From the NCBI RefSeq assembly GCF_040802235.1, contig NC_133158.1, forward strand, positions 38,754,001 through 38,818,000: 64,000 bases of DNA, read 5' to 3'. Every line of letters begins with the position of its first letter. Position 1 is the stretch's first letter. Source of the DNA: Manis javanica. Taxonomy: Eukaryota; Chordata; Mammalia; Pholidota; Manidae. A program made the translations under genes and the position numbers. Of the stretch, positions 1 to 9,989 are shown in pieces. The notes beneath the pieces were generated by a model. The model had not been told where the DNA came from. It worked only from the letters and a program-made list of their open reading frames with translations, and made no database searches.

Positions 1-1185
1 AATTTACTTCTAGGAAAGAAATGAGATTCATTTCTTTCCAACAGGGCAAATTAGATAACAAATCCAATTAGCTTCCTAAATGCTGCTCTCATCCCTCATA
101 TCAGTTCACCAGAGATGTCACCTTGCTTCACCCTGAGTCCACTGCTTGGATTTGGAAGGAGGCCAAATGTCAAGCAGGTTTGTATGGCCACTCCTCAAAC
201 TATAATACGAAATGTGATCTGTGTTTACAATGCAGTTTGAGCACATTGACCTGGAGTGCCTCTCCTCACAGAAGCACAACTGCATCTAAGTCAACAACAC
301 TTGATTCTGAAGGGGTGCCTCTTTTAGTATACTTACCATCTCTTATTGAGAAAGTATTTCTAATTTTCTTGAATTCTCTTTGTATTGAAGCAGTTGGAAA
401 AATGACTTGCTTATTTCTATTCTTGGTTTTGAAACTGCTCTTTTTCTCTTTCCCTGTCCTCCACTATGTGTCCCACTTCCGAGGGTCCTCCCTCGCACGC
501 CTTGCTGGGGTTAGCTCACACCCTGGCTGGAGTTGTCAGTGGTGGGAAAAGGGTGACTTCCAGGAAGCCTGCCTTCATTTTAAAAACTAAGCAGCTTGAC
601 ATTCTTTTAATTTACAGTCTTGTCAGAGATAGCATGGAATATTTAAGCTTTGTTACTGATTTCTGAGATCTAACGCTGTCAAATAGTGTGGACGATGAGA
701 CCCAGGAACTTCATATTAGCGAAAAGACATTAATTTCTTTACAATACATGTCTTTTAAAGTTTATCCTCTGGGAACTGTGACCAGGACCTCCTAGAAATG
801 GATTTTTTTGAGAACTATAAAAATATGTGTCTAGTCCATGTGAAAAATGACCTATTTCTGGACAATTGGATAGTTAGAGAAAGCCTAGCTGGTATATTAT
901 CTAAAAATATGACCTTCAAATCCTAATCCTTACGAATAGTTTTCTCAGTTTGTGATAAATGATGTTATAAGAATGAATTAAAAGGGAATAGACTGTCAAA
1001 TAACTTTCCACTTGCACACTTCTTTGGACTCTGACTCGGGAATCATCTTTCTCTTATATAAGATGAACTTCACTGCTTATACTGTAGTTGATATCCAACA
1101 TTAGTCTGGTTCTCTTTAAATTGTCTAGGGATTTGTCTAAAAGAATGCTCAAAATATACTGTCTGATACATGAAAAGCTTAATTT
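1..1185. other. Unassigned intergenic sequence
   Basis: AT-rich. The open frames at 123-590 and 466-666 show no recognisable domain. Nothing else could be supported. Confidence 0.5.
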
Positions 1186-1196
1186 AAAAGTTAATG

Positions 1197-1577
1197 CTGA
1201 AGTGGTAGGTAGATGCAAGATAAAGGTAGAAAACATAATTTAGTGCTGTAAGAGGGCAGATGTAGATGATCAGGTCTGTGCCTATAGACCAAGTATTAAT
1301 CCAAGCTAGACAAGGGCAACAAAACATCCACGGATGCAGAAAAAACCGAAAGTTTCTGTGATGACTGCCCTTGCACTGTTAACCATGTAAGAACTTATTC
1401 ACTATGTAAGAACTTGTTCACCATGTAAGAACTTGTTCGTTATGCTTCAGAAGATTGGAGACTGTTGAGAATTAGGCTTGGGGTTGATTAATGATTGTGC
1501 ATTGAGTCCCCTATACAGAATTTTATTGTTGTTAACAACCATTTGATCAATAAATATGTGAGATGCCCTCTAAAAAA
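1197..1577 (+). mobile_element. Unassigned A-tailed retroposon with target-site duplication
   Basis: The segment ends in AATAAATATG (about 1550), GCCCTCT and a short A-run, and is bracketed by an 11-base direct repeat AAAAGTTAATG at 1186-1196 and 1578-1588 (the leading A's of the second copy merge with the tail). This is the structure left by L1-driven insertion of a polyadenylated transcript. Inside, about 1383-1440, a unit close to CCATGTAAGAACTTGTTC is repeated three times in tandem with a period of about 19-20 bases. No open frame. I believe this is a dispersed family seen in other mammalian genomes but cannot name it. Confidence 0.65.
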
Positions 1578-1811
1578 AAAAGTTAATGAAAATTAAAGCA
1601 TCCAAATACACAATAGAAAGTATAATTAAATAGCAAGTCAGAATTTATTTCCTCTTATTCTTCATTCTTATTTATACTGAAATGTAAACCAGGTCCTTAG
1701 GTTAGCAGATATTTACAAGCTAATGTGTGCTTGAGGTTAGCAAATATACAAACCCATTATCATGCATTAAAATCCTTTTTTAATTTCAACAAAGAAAGTC
1801 TTTCATCTACA

Positions 1812-2120
1812 TCAATTCAGGTGCTGTAACAGAATTCCACAGACTGGTTCATGAACAACTGAAATTTATATTTCACAGTTTTGGAGGATGGAAAGTCCAA
1901 GCTCAAGACATCAGCAGAGTCAGTGTTCACAGATGGCCACGTCTCAATGTGCCCGCATGTGATGCAAGGGGCCAGGGAATTCTCTGGCGTCTCCTGTATA
2001 AAGGCACTAATCCCATTCACAAGGACTCCACTCTCACGACCAAACTGCCTCCCAAAGGCCAAGCCTCAAAGTACCAAACATGGGAATTAGGTTTGACATA
2101 AATTTTGGGAGGAAACATTA
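1812..2120 (+). repeat. Ancient dispersed repeat (probably MaLR-type LTR family)
   Basis: Motifs such as CACAGTTTTGGAGGATGGAAA and GTCCAAGCTCAAG with a later TAAAGGCACTAATCCCATTC match a widespread old mammalian repeat. A second copy of the same family and orientation is at about 28,990-29,350. The family name is not assigned with confidence. Confidence 0.55.
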
Positions 2121-2260
2121 TTTAGAAATGTTTTTTATTTAGAAGTCATATCCTTTTTGATAAATAACACTTAATACATCTAATACAGCCTGTTCCCAGG
2201 AGGCTGAATAATAACTACTGTAAGCTCAGTTTTGGCTACCATTCATTGAACATATACTAC

Positions 2261-2568
2261 TGTCTTGCCAATGGGTTTCAGCCTCCGGCAAGTTCACTAT
2301 GAATTCAGTGTGACCAAAGAAATGACAGTAAAACGTTTCTTTGGGGTGAAAGGGTTTATTACTTGGCTTGTTCTTCTGGCGGTAGGTCGAGCACTAGTGT
2401 CTCTGCCTCTGCCCCTGCCCAGAACAAAGGGCTGAGCTCTCTGCGGAGTGCAACAATAGCTTATTGCCTAAAGGTGTGGAAGCGGTAGCCTAGCAACAAG
2501 CCAGTTACATCATAAAGTGGTTTAAGTTCATTAAGGATCTTGTCCATAGGAACCCCAACTTCCCCACA
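2261..2568 (-). repeat. 3' LTR of the compact provirus
   Basis: 308 bp, minus strand. It keeps an AATAAA (AGTAATAAACCC) before the shared CAAAGAAACGTT block. It differs from the 5' LTR by scattered substitutions and small indels. Confidence 0.85.
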
Positions 2569-4422
2569 CTGCACCCCTCCAGGATTCTTGCCTTCCAATA
2601 TACACACTTTCAATCTTCTGCAATGGTCCTTGTGCTAGAAAGCTGGAGCACTGTACCCAGATTCCACAACAGCAACAGAGGATAACAACAACTTAGAGAT
2701 AGTAACAAAAACTAATATACAAGATTTTAATACAGGCAACAAAAATTATAATAATTCTCAAGCCAGAGAAGGTTCCTAATCCACAAAGACCTTAGGGGCA
2801 ATAATGAACAACAACTTAGAGATAGTAACAAAAATTAAAACCCAGTATTTTGAACAAAAAGTCTAACAATCCTCAAGTCAGAGGAGGTTCCCAATCCACA
2901 AGACTTTAGGGGCAATTAGACACATGTTTTAATGACACCCACATAGGCAAATCTTGTCCATCAGGTAGGATGCATGCCAGAGAGTGCTCCTGTGATAGGA
3001 CTGTAGCAGGAAGGGGGTCCCTTCCAGGTCTAGCATACCATACTTTTACTCCTTTCACCGTGGGGGTTACTGAATGGTCTATATATAGCACTACTGGAGG
3101 TGCATGCACTGGCCATAATGATAAAACAAAGCTCCCAGGTAAAATACTCCTACCTTCTGACCGTTCAGGATATACTACTGTGACCTTTGGGGGCCACTCT
3201 GCTGTTATTCCAGAAATACACAGGAGGCCAGCTTCCAGGCCTTGTCCCCAAGGTGCCAGGAGAGCCAGCCATCGTTGGTCCATGTGTCAAAAGGTCCAAG
3301 GCCACACCCACTCTTTGGAGTCTCTGGGGTTCAGTGCAGTTGGTGCTGGCAGCAAGATGTTATTCTGGTGGCTGCACCTCAGCTTCAGTGATTCTTCATT
3401 GCAGTTGTATAGGGGAGGCAGCCATCTGTGTTAACATGTCTATGGGGCTCAGGGCTCCCTTTCGGGGTCTCTCTGCTACAAATGGTTCAAAAGCAAGTTC
3501 TTCCTACTTTTCACTAATGTACGTCACTGGCCCCAACAAGTGCTGGAGTTCCTTACTCAAGGGGCTACTAAAGAGGGCACTATGCAGCTGTAGGTAAGCA
3601 CCCCACTTGGCTAGTGTGGGTGTTTTTGCCATACCACTCCTTGGGGAACTTTCATCTGCTGGGTCTTTATTTTCTTTACAACCAGTAGGCATGCTCTCAA
3701 TACAGGAGGGGCCAGTGCCTCCGGCACCACCACTTCATTCTTCCCCAGCTCCTCCATTTCTGGGGCTGATGGCACCTTTCTCTCCCCTCCCCCGAGTGCC
3801 TCCTCTGCTACAACCTTTCCCTTTTCTAGTGTGCCTCACAGCAATGCCAGCTCAGTCTTCAGCAGCTCTCTTACCTTCACCTCAATGCTTCGCAGCTGAC
3901 GTTCTCGTGCCACCTCTGCCTGTGCTTCCCTCAGGAGTTTGTCCTTTTCCTTGATGGCCTCTTCCTCCTTCAGAACACCTGGCAGTGCTGCTGTCTCATC
4001 TCCAATGGCACCTTGCTGCCAGCTCCTCCCACATCCAGGCTATCTCCTTCCTCAGGGAATCCACAGAAGTTTGCAGCTTGCATTCTTGTGCCGCCATTTC
4101 TTGAGCCTCTTCTGTAGACCTTTTTAAGACTGTGAGAAGCAGCCAACCCACAATCCCCACTGCCTTCCGGGCACTCTGCTTTTCAAAGGATCCCCTTACT
4201 ATATCAAGGGCCACCCCTACAGCCTCAGGTGTCACCTCCACCTGCCTCCAGTCCAGGGGTGGGGCCCAGTCTTCTAGAAGGCAAACCACCTCAGACCACA
4301 TACCAATTGGGGAATGATCTGCTGTCTCCCCATTCACAGGGGCAGCCCACTGAAACACCCCTCCCATAAGGGCAGCCTGTCTTTTTCCTTGGTCAACAAT
4401 GAACCTTGCCGACTATGCCAAT
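2569..4422 (-). pseudogene. Internal region of the compact provirus with broken open frames
   Basis: Three minus-strand frames stand out: 4367-3996 (123 codons), 3692-3504 (62) and 2906-3283 (125). The first ends with a heptad-rich stretch (TEEAQEMAAQ, SLRKEIAWMWEEL) that continues past its stop, in the same frame family, as EKDKLLREAQAEVARERQL, so it was probably one longer coiled-coil protein. The last frame, near the 3' LTR, has the ending PMWVSLKHVSNCP. I do not recognise any of them as capsid, protease, polymerase or envelope. Stops between the frames show that the region is no longer coding. Confidence 0.5.
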
Positions 4423-4723
4423 TGTCTTGCCAATGGGCTCCAGCCCCACACAAGTTCGCTATGGATAACGTGTGACCAAAGAAATGACAGTAGAACGTTT
4501 CTTTGGGGGTAAAAGGGGTTATTATCCGGCTCGTTCTCCCGGGTAGGTCGAGCACTAGCGTCTCTGCCTCTGCCCATAGCACTGGGCCAAGCTCTCTATA
4601 TAGTGTAATAACAGCTTATTGTCTACAGGTGTGGAAGCAGCAGCCCAGTAACAGGCCAGTTACATCATCAGGTGGTTTAAGGTCAGTGAGGATCCTGGTC
4701 ATAGGAACCCCAGGTTCACCACA
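4423..4723 (-). repeat. 5' LTR of the compact provirus
   Basis: 301 bp, TG...CA on the minus strand. It has a TATA-like CTATATAGAG; the later AATAAC replaces the AATAAA seen in the partner LTR. Confidence 0.85.
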
Positions 4724-4739
4724 ACTACATACTTGACTT

Positions 4740-4890
4740 CTTCATATATCTCTCATTTAATTCTCATTGCTACTCCATACTGCAACTAATATTATGTCTC
4801 TTTTACAGATGAGGAAATTGAGGCTTGTTGAGCCTTATGTAACTTTCACATGATTCCACAGATAGAAAATGGGGCAATGGGGAAACCCAA
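4740..4890 (-). repeat. MIR SINE
   Basis: Core TTTTACAGATGAGGAAATTGA followed by GGCTTGTTGAG, in antisense, is the conserved MIR core. Confidence 0.8.
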
Positions 4891-7140
4891 GTTCTCAATG
4901 ATTAAAAAATCCATTAAAAACCCTTGTCATTACACTACACTGCTTCTCAACAGGTTATAATGCAATTTGACATACATATCTCTCATAATTGCTCTCTCTA
5001 GCCACATATTGAAACATGAAGCCTGATTCTTAGCTCATGTTTTCCCTTTTGTTTATACTCAATAAAAATATAATGGGCCCCCATTAAATGTTCATTGATT
5101 GAATGCAGAGAATTGAGAATTGATTACAGAGCAATACCATTTCTGGGTTTTTTAGATCAATAGTACTTTAATAAACACTGCCTTGTGGAATGCTGTGTAT
5201 TGGTAGAGACTTTGGACAGCTCTGGTTCCCAGATCTCTACAGCAGCATATCAGAAAGTAAGATTTATTCCTGAACGGGGTCCTCCCCGTGGAGTAGCTTC
5301 GAGGTCATACTGGCATTTTACAAATACAATATCACTCAACCAGTTCATTTCCTGGTGCATGTAGAGATCTGAATGCAGATCATGTTTGTGAAAAGTGAAC
5401 TCAATGAAAATCAGTACAAATGTGTCCACTTCCTTTTGAAAAGCAGCCCACCAGGGTCAAGAATTAAGAAAATGATTTTTGTTCCTGCAGTCACTGTCAT
5501 GAGAAAGATAAATAAGATTTGTACTGCACAAAAGTTCAAAGCAGCAGCTAGATATTACCTGTTCTAATATGTTTTCTATCTATGAAATGCTGTGAAAATT
5601 GTAAATCTAGTAAAACACCAATCTACTCTGTAATTGGAAACACCTCTATTACACCAAGTGCATTGAGACATTGAATAATGCATCCTTTACTCCTCACTGA
5701 AACTTTTTTCACTTTATTTTTATAAAATTTTCTCATTTTCCCCTGAATAGATGTGCTTGTTAAACAAAGTAATTCTTCATCGTTGTGAGACTTGTGCTTC
5801 AACTGGAGATAAAAATGAGATGCAAATTGTTAAAACATGACCTCTTGTATCTTCAGAGATTGGAACCGAAAGGTCTGCTCATCTCAAGCACCCATCACCA
5901 GGATCTTTTCCTTCCTGGAAGATCACAAATGGTGAAGGAAGAAACTTGCTGTTCTGACACATTAGAGCCCAGAAATTGTTCTCTTCCTCTCAGTTTGTAT
6001 TTCTGTACTCTGCACTGGGTGCTACTAAAGGCTGGCAGGAAGCTAGTTTCCAACAGGACTAACACTTTCTATTTCAAGTGGTGACCAAAGATCCTAGAGG
6101 TAAAAGCAGCCCTGTGAGGCCATTTCATCTTGTAACAAGCTCCTACAGCTCATCCTGCTGGAATCTGGGCTGCCTTTGGAAACTCAACTCATTACCGAGA
6201 GATATGAGAAGCCTTGATTGACCTGTCCTGCTTATACAGCTAATAGAACTGTCAACATTTCTGTCACTTGGCCATCACCAGCCCTCGAATATAATAAAGG
6301 CCTTGAAGGCAATACAGGAAGTGGAACATCCCAAGGGCATAAACCCTCTCAAAACTGAGTCTGCTTGTTGAACTAAATACTCTTGTTCAAATGTCTGACT
6401 TTACAGCGAAGGGGAGTGAACATGATACAGCCTTGCTTTTTTCACCAGTATAATTATTTTTCCCTCTCATCATGCTCATATCTCTTAAATCTATGAATGT
6501 ACCAGGTCTAGCAAGGTGGAGTTGAAGCTGACAAGGTCAGAAAAGGTCACTCGGAGAAGGCCATGTTGTGTGTGCATGTGTTGGATGATGTACATGGATA
6601 ACAATGGTTAGTTGTAAAGGGTGCTTTGTCTGCCTAAAGAAGAACTTAAACCTGGGTTTTAGTGAAATAACTTAAGTTCTATTTAATTTATAAACGAGCC
6701 AATGTATATTGAGCTCCTGATCTTGACTGGCATTAGTGCCTCTGCTGAGGTTAGAGACGGAAGATGCTGTGACAGAGACTGTTAATGATCCCCAACATCC
6801 AGGTCCTCCTTTACATGTCCCAGATTCCCTTGCTCTCATGTTTAGGCCATGTGACTAAGATCTTCCCAGTGAGATCTGAGCAGAGATGAGGTAAACCACC
6901 TCTGGACCTGACCCCTGAAAACATATGTGATTCTCCAAGTCTCTCTCCCTTCCCATGTGACATTGGAGGCCCGAGTTTGAGGTGGCATCACTGTAAGGGA
7001 AAAACAACCTGGATTCTTCCTGGGCTCCTGCTTAGAAGAGAATGCCCTAGAGAGTTATCCAACCCCATTAGACTTCGTGTAAGTGAAAATAAACTTATTA
7101 ATATCTGTTGAGGTTTTAGGATTTGTTTATTACCACAACA
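4891..7140. other. Unassigned intergenic sequence
   Basis: No gene, RNA or named repeat could be supported. The segments near 5160-5560 and 6700-7120 have repeat-like composition. The small frames here (64 and 99 codons) lack any domain or homologue I know. Confidence 0.5.
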
Positions 7141-7144
7141 TAGG

Positions 7145-7340
7145 CTATCTCAGAGGTTTTTAAAGTGTGATTTATACACCAGCAGCATGAGTATCACCTG
7201 GGAAGTTATTTGAAATGCACATCCTTGAGCTCACCTGAGATTGTTTGAATCAGAAACTCTAAGAATGGGACATAGCTATCTGGGTTTTAAGACCCTCCAG
7301 GTGATTCTGATGAACACTAAAGTCTGAGAAGCATTAGTCT
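7145..7340 (+). mobile_element. MER5-like hAT-Charlie DNA transposon remnant
   Basis: Sequence around GAGTATCACCTGGGAAGTTA and the later inverted CCAGGTGATTCTGATG shows the palindromic terminal-repeat structure of MER5-type elements. Confidence 0.75.
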
Positions 7341-7669
7341 AAACTATCTTGTCAATACAGACATAATCCTCAATCTCAAGGATATCACAGTCTAATAGAC
7401 AGATGTTCTTACATACTACCTTCTTCTAAATTTTCCCAAGACCCTCTTGCCTTAATAAAAACAAGGCTCTTCCCCAAGGACAGAGCATTCCTTGTAGCCT
7501 TCTCAAAGTCGTGCCATTAATTCTTTAACTGCTCACTTTCCATACTTTGTGGTTGGTGATGAAATTGCCTCCTGCCTCATACCACAGGAGCTTTGCACAA
7601 CCAAATCTTTATTTCTGGAAGGCTCCCTCCAACTTCATCTTGTTTATGTAATGTTTATGCGTCCTTTCT

Positions 7670-8029
7670 ATGCAACTGAAATTGTCTCATCTAAGCAACA
7701 GAAAGAAAAAAGGAATGAAGAAAAATGAACAGAACCTGAAGGACCTGTGGGACACCATCAAATATAGCAACTTATTCATCATGGAAGTCTCCAAAGGAGA
7801 AGCAAGAAAGAATGGAACAAGAAGAATATATGAAGAAATGGTGGTTGAAAACTTCCCATATTGGGACATAAATCTATACATCTTCTCTCTTGCCACTTTT
7901 AAGAGGATAAATTCAGATATCCATATACTACAGTCAAACTGCAGAAAGCCAAAGATGAAGACTCTTAAAAGTAGCAAGAGAGAAGCAATTTATTTCATGC
8001 AAATGATCCTCAAGAACATTAGCAGCTCG
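7670..8029 (+). pseudogene. Old L1 ORF1 fragment
   Basis: A 128-codon open frame (7670-8056) contains NEQNLKDLWDTIKYSNL and RRIYEEMVVENFPYWD, which is L1 ORF1-like, older than the L1 that follows. It is cut at 8030, where the 5' end of a younger L1 begins. Confidence 0.75.
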
Positions 8030-8040
8030 GAAGGTGGGGC

Positions 8041-8052
8041 CAAGATGGCGGC
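8041..8052 (+). promoter_or_regulatory. YY1-type site in L1 5' UTR
   Basis: CAAGATGGCGGC at the 5' end of the L1. A YY1 site at this place directs transcription start in L1 elements; function here is inferred from position. Confidence 0.6.
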
Positions 8053-8840
8053 GTGAGTAAGACAGTGGGAATCTCCTCCCAAAAACATGTATATTTTTGA
8101 AAATACAACAAATACAACTATCCCTAAAAGAGAGACCAGAAGATACAGGACAACAGCCAGACTACATCCACACCCATTAGAACCCAGCACCTCATGAAGG
8201 GGGTAAGATACAAGCCCTGGCCTGGCGGGACCCAAGCACCCCTCACCCCAGCTCCCAGCGGGAGGAGAGGAGTTGGAGCAGAAGGGAGAGGGAGGCCAGG
8301 ACTGCTAAACACCCAGCCCCAGCCATCTGCACCCAGAGTGAAGACACACAGTGTGAGGAATGTGGGAAACAAGCGAAATGGGACAGTAAAAATCTGCAAG
8401 TGGGTCGATGCAGCCAGTGCCCCAGGGACAAAGAAAAGCGAGTGCTTTTTTAAAGTCTTAAAGGGACAGGGATGCCACAGCTGGACGGAAGTGTCCCAGG
8501 ACACTTAGCCCAGCAGCTGGGAATCCCGGGGAAGTCTGGGTGCACTAACCCCCTGGGCAGCAGCTCTGAGACCCCTCACGGCAATAAACAGCACCCTGCC
8601 CATTCCCCCTCTGGCGTGGCCCCACCATAGGGGGGGCCTGAGGCTGGCCAAGCCCACAGCAAAGGAGCTTCCTCCATAGCAGACAGGCAAGAAACAGAGA
8701 CTTGCTCTACACACAACTGCCCAACACAAGCTGCTAGGGGTCGCTATTGTCCCAGTAAAGAAAGGCCAGGAGAAAGTGGAAAGGGACTTGGCTCTCTCAG
8801 CTGACAGATGAGTCAATAGCATACCACTGCATCTATCAAC

Positions 8841-9680
8841 ATGAAAAGGCAGAAAAATTTGATCCAGACCAGACTAACCCAGACATCCTCCACATCACAA
8901 CCCAGAAGGAATCTGGGGAGATAGATTTAACCAATCTTCCTGAAAAAGAACTCAAAACAAAAGTCATAAACATGCTGATGGACTTGCAGAGAAATATGCA
9001 AGAACTAAGAAGAGAGAATACAGAAGTAAAACAAGCTCTGGAAGGACTTGAAAGCAGAATGGACGAGATGCAAGAGGCCATTAATGGACTAGAAAACAGA
9101 GAACAGGAATGCAGAGAAGCTGACGCAGAGAGAGATAAAATGATCTCCAGGAATGAAACAATATTAAGAGAACTGTGTGACCAATTGAAATGGAACAATA
9201 TTCGCATCATAGGAGTACCAGAAGAAGAAGAGAGAGAAAAATGGATAGAAAGTGTCTTTGAAGAAATAATTGCTGAAAACTTCCCCAAACTAGGGGAGGA
9301 AATGGCCTCTCAGACCACAGAGGCACACAGACCTCCCATGACAAGGGACCCAAGGAGGGCAACACCAAGACACATAATACTTAAAATGGCACAGGTCAAA
9401 GATAAGGACAGAGTATTAAAGGCAGCCAGAGAGAAAAAAAAGGTCACCTACAAAGGAAAACCCATCAGGCTATCATCAGACTTCACAACAGAAACCTTAC
9501 AGGCCAGAAGAGAATGGCATGATACATTTAATGCAATGAAACAGAAGGGCCTTGAACCAAGAATACTGTATCCAGCATGATTATCATTTAAATATGAAGG
9601 AGGGATTAAGCAATTCCCAGACAAGCAAAAGTTGAGGGAATTTGCCTCCCACAAACCACCTCCATAGGATATTTTAGAGG
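8841..9680 (+). pseudogene. L1 ORF1 (nucleic-acid-binding protein), disrupted
   Basis: Starts MKRQKN at 8841, but a one-base loss about 20 bases later shifts the frame; the open part is 8972-9580 (202 codons) with a coiled coil (NMQELRRENTEVKQALEGLE) and the RNA-binding and C-terminal domains (NNIRIIGVPEEEE, TLQARREWHDTFNAMK). A stop at 9578-9580 after RILYPA is premature: the homologous tail (LSFKYEGGIKQFPDKQ) continues after it. Confidence 0.88.
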
Positions 9681-9989
9681 GACTGCTCTAGATGGGAGCA
9701 CTCCTAAGGCTAAACAGAAGTCACCAGAGAAAATAAAATCACAGCAAAGAAAGCAGAGCAACCAAATACTAACTAAAGGCAAATATAAACAACCACCCAC
9801 AAAAGTAGTTAAAGGAAACACAAAAAAGCAGAGAATAAAACACCCAACATATAAAGAATGGAGGAGGAGGAATAAGAAAGGAGAGAAATAAATAATCACC
9901 AGACAGTGTCTATAGTAGCTCAATAAGTGAGTTAAGTTAGGCAGTAAGATATTAAAGAAGCTAGCCTTGAACATTTGGTGACCATGAAT

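Larger units (their letters stand above)
2261..4723 (-). mobile_element. Compact endogenous retrovirus with two LTRs and 5-bp target duplication
   Basis: Two similar LTRs in the same orientation (2261-2568 and 4423-4723) surround about 1.85 kb of internal DNA. The whole is flanked by ACTAC at 2256-2260 and 4724-4728. Both LTRs run TG to CA on the minus strand. The internal part is far too short for gag-pol-env and shows no reverse transcriptase motif, so this is a non-autonomous or internally deleted element. A 5-bp duplication fits class III (ERVL/MaLR-like) or some class I elements; class is inferred. The two LTRs differ at many positions, so the insertion is old. Confidence 0.88.

Noticed and set aside
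1383..1440. Three tandem units with CATGTAAGAACTTGTTC, considered as CRISPR-like repeats
   Set aside because: Only three near-adjacent units with no spacers, within a eukaryotic retroposon.
7670..8056. 128-codon frame considered as a host gene
   Set aside because: It matches L1 ORF1 and is cut by the start of the next L1.
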